A stretch of 32,091 bases of DNA from Promethearchaeia archaeon (lineage in GTDB: Archaea; Asgardarchaeota; Lokiarchaeia; Sigyniarchaeales; SOKP01). The translations under genes and the position numbers were made by a program. Shown here piece by piece: positions 28,312 to 32,091 of the stretch. Location of the stretch: the NCBI GenBank assembly GCA_029856295.1, contig JAHQWS010000208.1, positions 1 through 32,091 on the forward strand. The letters are read 5' to 3'. The notes below the pieces were generated by a model. The model saw only the letters and a program-made list of their open reading frames with translations, made no database searches and was not told the origin of the DNA. Every line of letters starts with the position of its first letter. Position 1 is the stretch's first letter.

Positions 28312-29799
28312 TTATGAATGGGTTCTAGTGTATTCTACATATTCAATTATCTTTGCCAAGGCATTTACGGGACGATCCCAGTATTGAAAAACTATTCCTC
28401 ACTGTTCCCTTATTTTTTTAGACCAATGACATGCGTAATTTTGAGGATTAATATAAATAATGGGAACTGAAAACTTTTGAGATGCTTTAATTATCGGCGC
28501 TACAAATATTTTATCCATCTCGTCCATTCTTTCGGCCATATCTTCCCTAAGTTCTATGTATGGTCCTATTTTCTCATTTTCTTTCAGAGCAGGCATAGTT
28601 TCATGAAATCCTATTGCCCCATAAATGATTATCGCATCAATCTCGCCAGATTTCATTAACATTTTGGGAATTGAAGTATAAAAATTAAATATATTCATAT
28701 CAAACGTTACGTCAACTGGATTGAGCCAACCGGCAGTAGGAGGCAAAATCTTTTTTAATTTTAATTGTAAGGATTCCGATAATTTAGGAACGATTAATCC
28801 TTTTCTTTCGGCATTATTGGCTATTAAAGCTCCCGGACCTCCTGAATTTGTTATAATTCCAATTCGTTTTCCTTTAGGATATGAAAAATTCGGATTTGAT
28901 AAGATCGAAGCAATATCTAAAAACTCTTCAATATAATCAGTTTTAATAATACCAGTTCCTTTAATCATAGCATCAAACACTTTCAAATTCCCGGCCATTG
29001 AACCTGTATGGCTCTTAATTGCGCGATTTCCAGCTCCGGAACCACCCCCATACATCGCAATTATCGGTTTTGTTCGGGTAATTTCCTTGGCCAGCTGTAT
29101 AAATTTTTGTCCTCTTTTAATTTCCTCGATATATAATCCTATTACGTCGGTTTCTTCATCATCCTTAAAATATTCTAAGAAATTCACAAGATCGATATTT
29201 GCTTCATTTCCGATTGAAATTGATTTGCCAACGCGGACATCAAGAGATTCGGGGTCCATCCCCCAATGACTTGACATCGTTCCGCTCTGAGACGCTACCG
29301 AAAATTTCCCCCGCTTTAATCCATCTCCCCATACCATCATATTGAATATGCCGTTATCTTCGGGGTAAAGCCAGCTATTATAAAACCCGAAACAATTCGG
29401 GCCGGTAAACCTAATCCCATAACGATTTGCGATTTTGGTTATTTCCTCGGTAAGAGTGTTAGCACGATCACCGATTACTTCTCTAAATCCTCCGGAAATT
29501 AATACAATCTTTTTAATCCCTTTTTCTCCGCATTCCTTAAATACTTGGGGGACCACTTTAGGGGGTAATACAATGATAACCAGATCGGGAATTTCCGGAA
29601 CTTCGGCAATCGATTTATAAGCCTTGAAACCTAAAACATTGTCTAATTTTAGGTGAATCGGGAAAATTTTGCCCTTATATCCGGATGATATAATTCGGAT
29701 AAGTTGCATAGTTCCCATTGTAGTACCATAGCTATTATTTGCCCCATAAATAGCTATGCTTTTTGGACGTAAAAAATCGTGTAAAAAATGTGCACTCAT
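28312..29799 (-). CDS. ADP-forming acyl-CoA synthetase alpha-subunit-like protein; frame carries an in-frame TGA at 28399-28401
   Basis: CoA-binding N-terminus (PKSIAIYGANNS), GPNCFGFYN, SHTGSMAGN and TNSGGPG. The frame continues past the TGA as GIVFQYWDRPVNALAKIIEYVEYTRTHS to a TAA. Confidence 0.8.
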
Positions 29800-30034
29800 G
29801 GTTAACTTTTAAACTTTTCTATTAAAAATATATATCCCATTCCTACATAGGAAAATATAGTTTAACTTTAAAACTTAATTAAATTAGCTTAACTTCCAAT
29901 TCTCGTTTTCTATTATTAGAGTTGAAAATAATTTATTAAGTTAGTATTCGACCATATGTAATTTTGAATTAAAGCAATATTCAAATGTAAGGAGAGGATC
30001 TTTGAAAAAGTTAGATAATAAAGCAATTAGGAAT

Positions 30035-31513
30035 CTAAGAATGTGTCCTTCGGTATTCGGCATATTTACATATTTTTGCCAGCGCTTTCACTGGCCGGTC
30101 CCAAAATTTGAAAACAATACCCCCCTCTTCTCTTACTTTGTTTGACCAAGTACTCGCAAAACTTTGCGTATTAATATATATAACGGGGATTGAAAATTGT
30201 TGCGAATTTTTAATAGTTGGGGTAATTAGAATTTTCTCCAAGTTGTTTAATTGTTCAGCGAAATCTTCCCGAAAATCTATATGGTTTGAGATTTCATGTT
30301 GTTGGAATCTCTGGATATCGTAAAAGAATCCTGCAACGCCAATTATTATTATTGCGTCAATTTCACCTGATTTCATTAGCATTTTTGGATATTTAATATA
30401 AAAATTTAAGACATTTGTATCAAAAGTCACATCAACTGGATTACTGCAGTTCGCAGTTGGGGGTAAAAACTTCTTAAATTTTTGTTGGAGGGATTCTGAT
30501 AATTCAGGGACTGCTAATCCTTTCCTATCTGCGTTATTTGCAATCAGAGCCCCTGGTCCTCCAAAAGTGGTTAAGATTCCAAGACGGTTTCCTTTAGGGT
30601 ATACTACATTCGGTTTTGATAAAATTGATATGATATCCAAAAACTCTTCTACATAATGAGTTTGAATAATACCCGTTTCACTAATCATTGCATCAAACAA
30701 CTTAGTATTTCCTGCCATAGAACCCGTATGACTTCTTACTGCTCTATTTCCTGCTCCGGATCCACCCCCGTACATCGCTATAATTGGTTTTTTAGGCGTA
30801 ATTTCTTTGGCCAATTCTATAAATTTTTTTGCTCTTTTTATTTCTTCAATATATAATCCAATTACTTCTGTCTCATTATCATCTTTAAAATATTCTAAAA
30901 AATCCACAAGGTCGATATTGGCTTCATTTCCGATAGATAAAGTTTTACCTAATTTTAAATCTGTATTCTCAGGATCTCGAAATAATTGGGACGAAACTGT
31001 TCCGCTGTGACTCACTAAGGAAAACTTGCCCCGTTTAATTTGGTCGTTTATCATCATATTGAAGGACTTTTGACCGTCCGGATCAAGCCAACCATTATAA
31101 ACACCCAGACAGTTGGGCCCAATGAACCTTATCCCATATTCATCTGCGATTTCGACAATTTCCTCGGTTAAAGTGTTCTTGCGTTCGCCAACTATTTCTC
31201 TGAATCCCCCCGATACAATAACGAGATATTTTACACCTTCTTCCGCACATTCCTTAAAAATTTGAAGGATAACTTTAGAAGGTATAACAAGAACAACGAG
31301 ATCCGGTACTTCTGGAACATCTGCAATTTTTCTATAAGCCTTAAGGCCTAGGACATTGTCCAATTCTAAGTGAATCGGATATATATTCCCCTCAAATCCA
31401 GAGGTTATGATCCTCATGAACAGCATACTGCCCATTTTTTCATAGCTATTGTTTGCTCCATAGAAAGCAATACTTTTTGGGTTTAATAAATCATGTAAAA
31501 AATGAGATGACAT
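30035..31513 (-). CDS. ADP-forming acyl-CoA synthetase alpha-subunit-like protein, tandem paralog of 28312-29799
   Basis: PKSIAFYGANNS, GPNCLGVYNGW, SHTGSMAGN and TTFGGPG; collinear with the neighbouring paralog. Confidence 0.85.
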   Translation of the reverse strand: MSSHFLHDLLNPKSIAFYGANNSYEKMGSMLFMRIITSGFEGNIYPIHLELDNVLGLKAYRKIADVPEVPDLVVLVIPSKVILQIFKECAEEGVKYLVIVSGGFREIVGERKNTLTEEIVEIADEYGIRFIGPNCLGVYNGWLDPDGQKSFNMMINDQIKRGKFSLVSHSGTVSSQLFRDPENTDLKLGKTLSIGNEANIDLVDFLEYFKDDNETEVIGLYIEEIKRAKKFIELAKEITPKKPIIAMYGGGSGAGNRAVRSHTGSMAGNTKLFDAMISETGIIQTHYVEEFLDIISILSKPNVVYPKGNRLGILTTFGGPGALIANNADRKGLAVPELSESLQQKFKKFLPPTANCSNPVDVTFDTNVLNFYIKYPKMLMKSGEIDAIIIIGVAGFFYDIQRFQQHEISNHIDFREDFAEQLNNLEKILITPTIKNSQQFSIPVIYINTQSFASTWSNKVREEGGIVFKFWDRPVKALAKICKYAEYRRTHS

Positions 31514-31784
31514 AATTCTAATATATGAATTTCTAAAAATGATAATTAGATTTTAATTATAAATTTAAATACTTTCTAACTTTAAAGCTTATAGATTTAA
31601 TAAACATGTTGACTAATAACATTTAAAAATATATCTGGAATTATTATATAATCCCAATGGGGAAACGCATAAAAAATGTTCAGATAATGAGTAATTATAA
31701 ATGTGATTTCTTATATAGAAGTATTTAAATAAAATTATATTTGCTTTTAAATTAGAAAAGAATACTTTTGAGCGGATATTTAAT

Positions 31785-32091
31785 TTGAATATTGAATTTT
31801 TACGAAATTTCATAAATTTGATAAAATATGAGAGTTTTTCTGGTTTAGCAAAAGATCTTTCAATATCCCAAAGCACATTATCTCATCAGATATCTCAATT
31901 AGAGGAGGAATTAGGCGTTAAGCTAATAGATAGAACAACTAGGAAATTTAAACTTACCCCGGAGGGAAGAATTTTTTTAGGTTATGCTGAGAAAATTATA
32001 GATTTATATGACTCATGTAAACAAGAACTTTTTAAATATAGTACAACTATTAGTTTAGATATTTTCATTACCACTTCTACGATTCCAGGAG
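31785..32091 (+). CDS. LysR-family transcriptional regulator, truncated by the window edge (TTG start)
   Basis: My translation: MNIEFLRNFINLIKYESFSGLAKDLSISQSTLSHQISQLEEELGVKLIDRTTRKFKLTPEGRIFLGYAEKIIDLY. Typical LysR HTH; not in the supplied ORF track. Confidence 0.88.
   Translation, partial: MNIEFLRNFINLIKYESFSGLAKDLSISQSTLSHQISQLEEELGVKLIDRTTRKFKLTPEGRIFLGYAEKIIDLYDSCKQELFKYSTTISLDIFITTSTIPG

Noticed and set aside
28399-28401. TGA as selenocysteine
   Set aside because: The position is Gly in the paralog, the family is not a selenoprotein family I know, and I saw no obvious SECIS-like element. Readthrough or error is more likely.
10618-30037. Genome-wide reassignment of TAG to pyrrolysine
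   Set aside because: TAG terminates argG (10618-10620), DUF362 (12819-12821), the TrmB-like gene (18923-18925), the ligase (24310-24312) and the second synthetase paralog (30035-30037) at natural C-termini.
31613-31876. Minus-strand ORF of 87 aa at the right end
   Set aside because: It overlaps the start of a convincing plus-strand LysR-type gene beginning at 31785, and its composition does not look like a real protein.
1-32091. CRISPR array, transposon, prophage or defence island
   Set aside because: No regularly spaced repeats, transposase, integrase, phage structural genes or known defence domains were seen.

Overview
This AT-rich 32 kb window reads as archaeal chromosome. The evidence is a tRNA-Pro with a bulge-helix-bulge intron, an archaemetzincin, a TrmB-like regulator, an ACDS delta subunit (CdhD) and GGTGAT-type Shine-Dalgarno sites; an Asgard/Lokiarchaeia-like source is a guess. 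Most genes are housekeeping or metabolic: argG-dapA-dapB, lysA-dapF, leuC-leuD, cdhD, an AMP-forming acyl-CoA ligase, an NMO/FabK-like flavoprotein, a TusA-DsrE pair and two tandem ADP-forming acyl-CoA synthetase alpha-like paralogs. There is also a six-PAS histidine kinase with a CheY-like regulator, and a more GC-rich DUF362 + M24 peptidase-like pair. A truncated LysR-type regulator at the right edge is missing from the ORF track. I found no CRISPR, defence system or transposon. Signals most worth a second look: (1) a 30-nt intron in the T-arm of tRNA-Pro(TGG) with a well-formed BHB motif; (2) an in-frame TAG inside an otherwise intact acyl-CoA ligase; (3) an in-frame TGA followed by 28 codons conserved with the tandem paralog; (4) apparent ATA and ATT start codons, each behind a Shine-Dalgarno match; (5) an M24 protein with a metal-ligand Asp replaced by Cys. 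The stop and start anomalies could be assembly errors and need read-level checking first.
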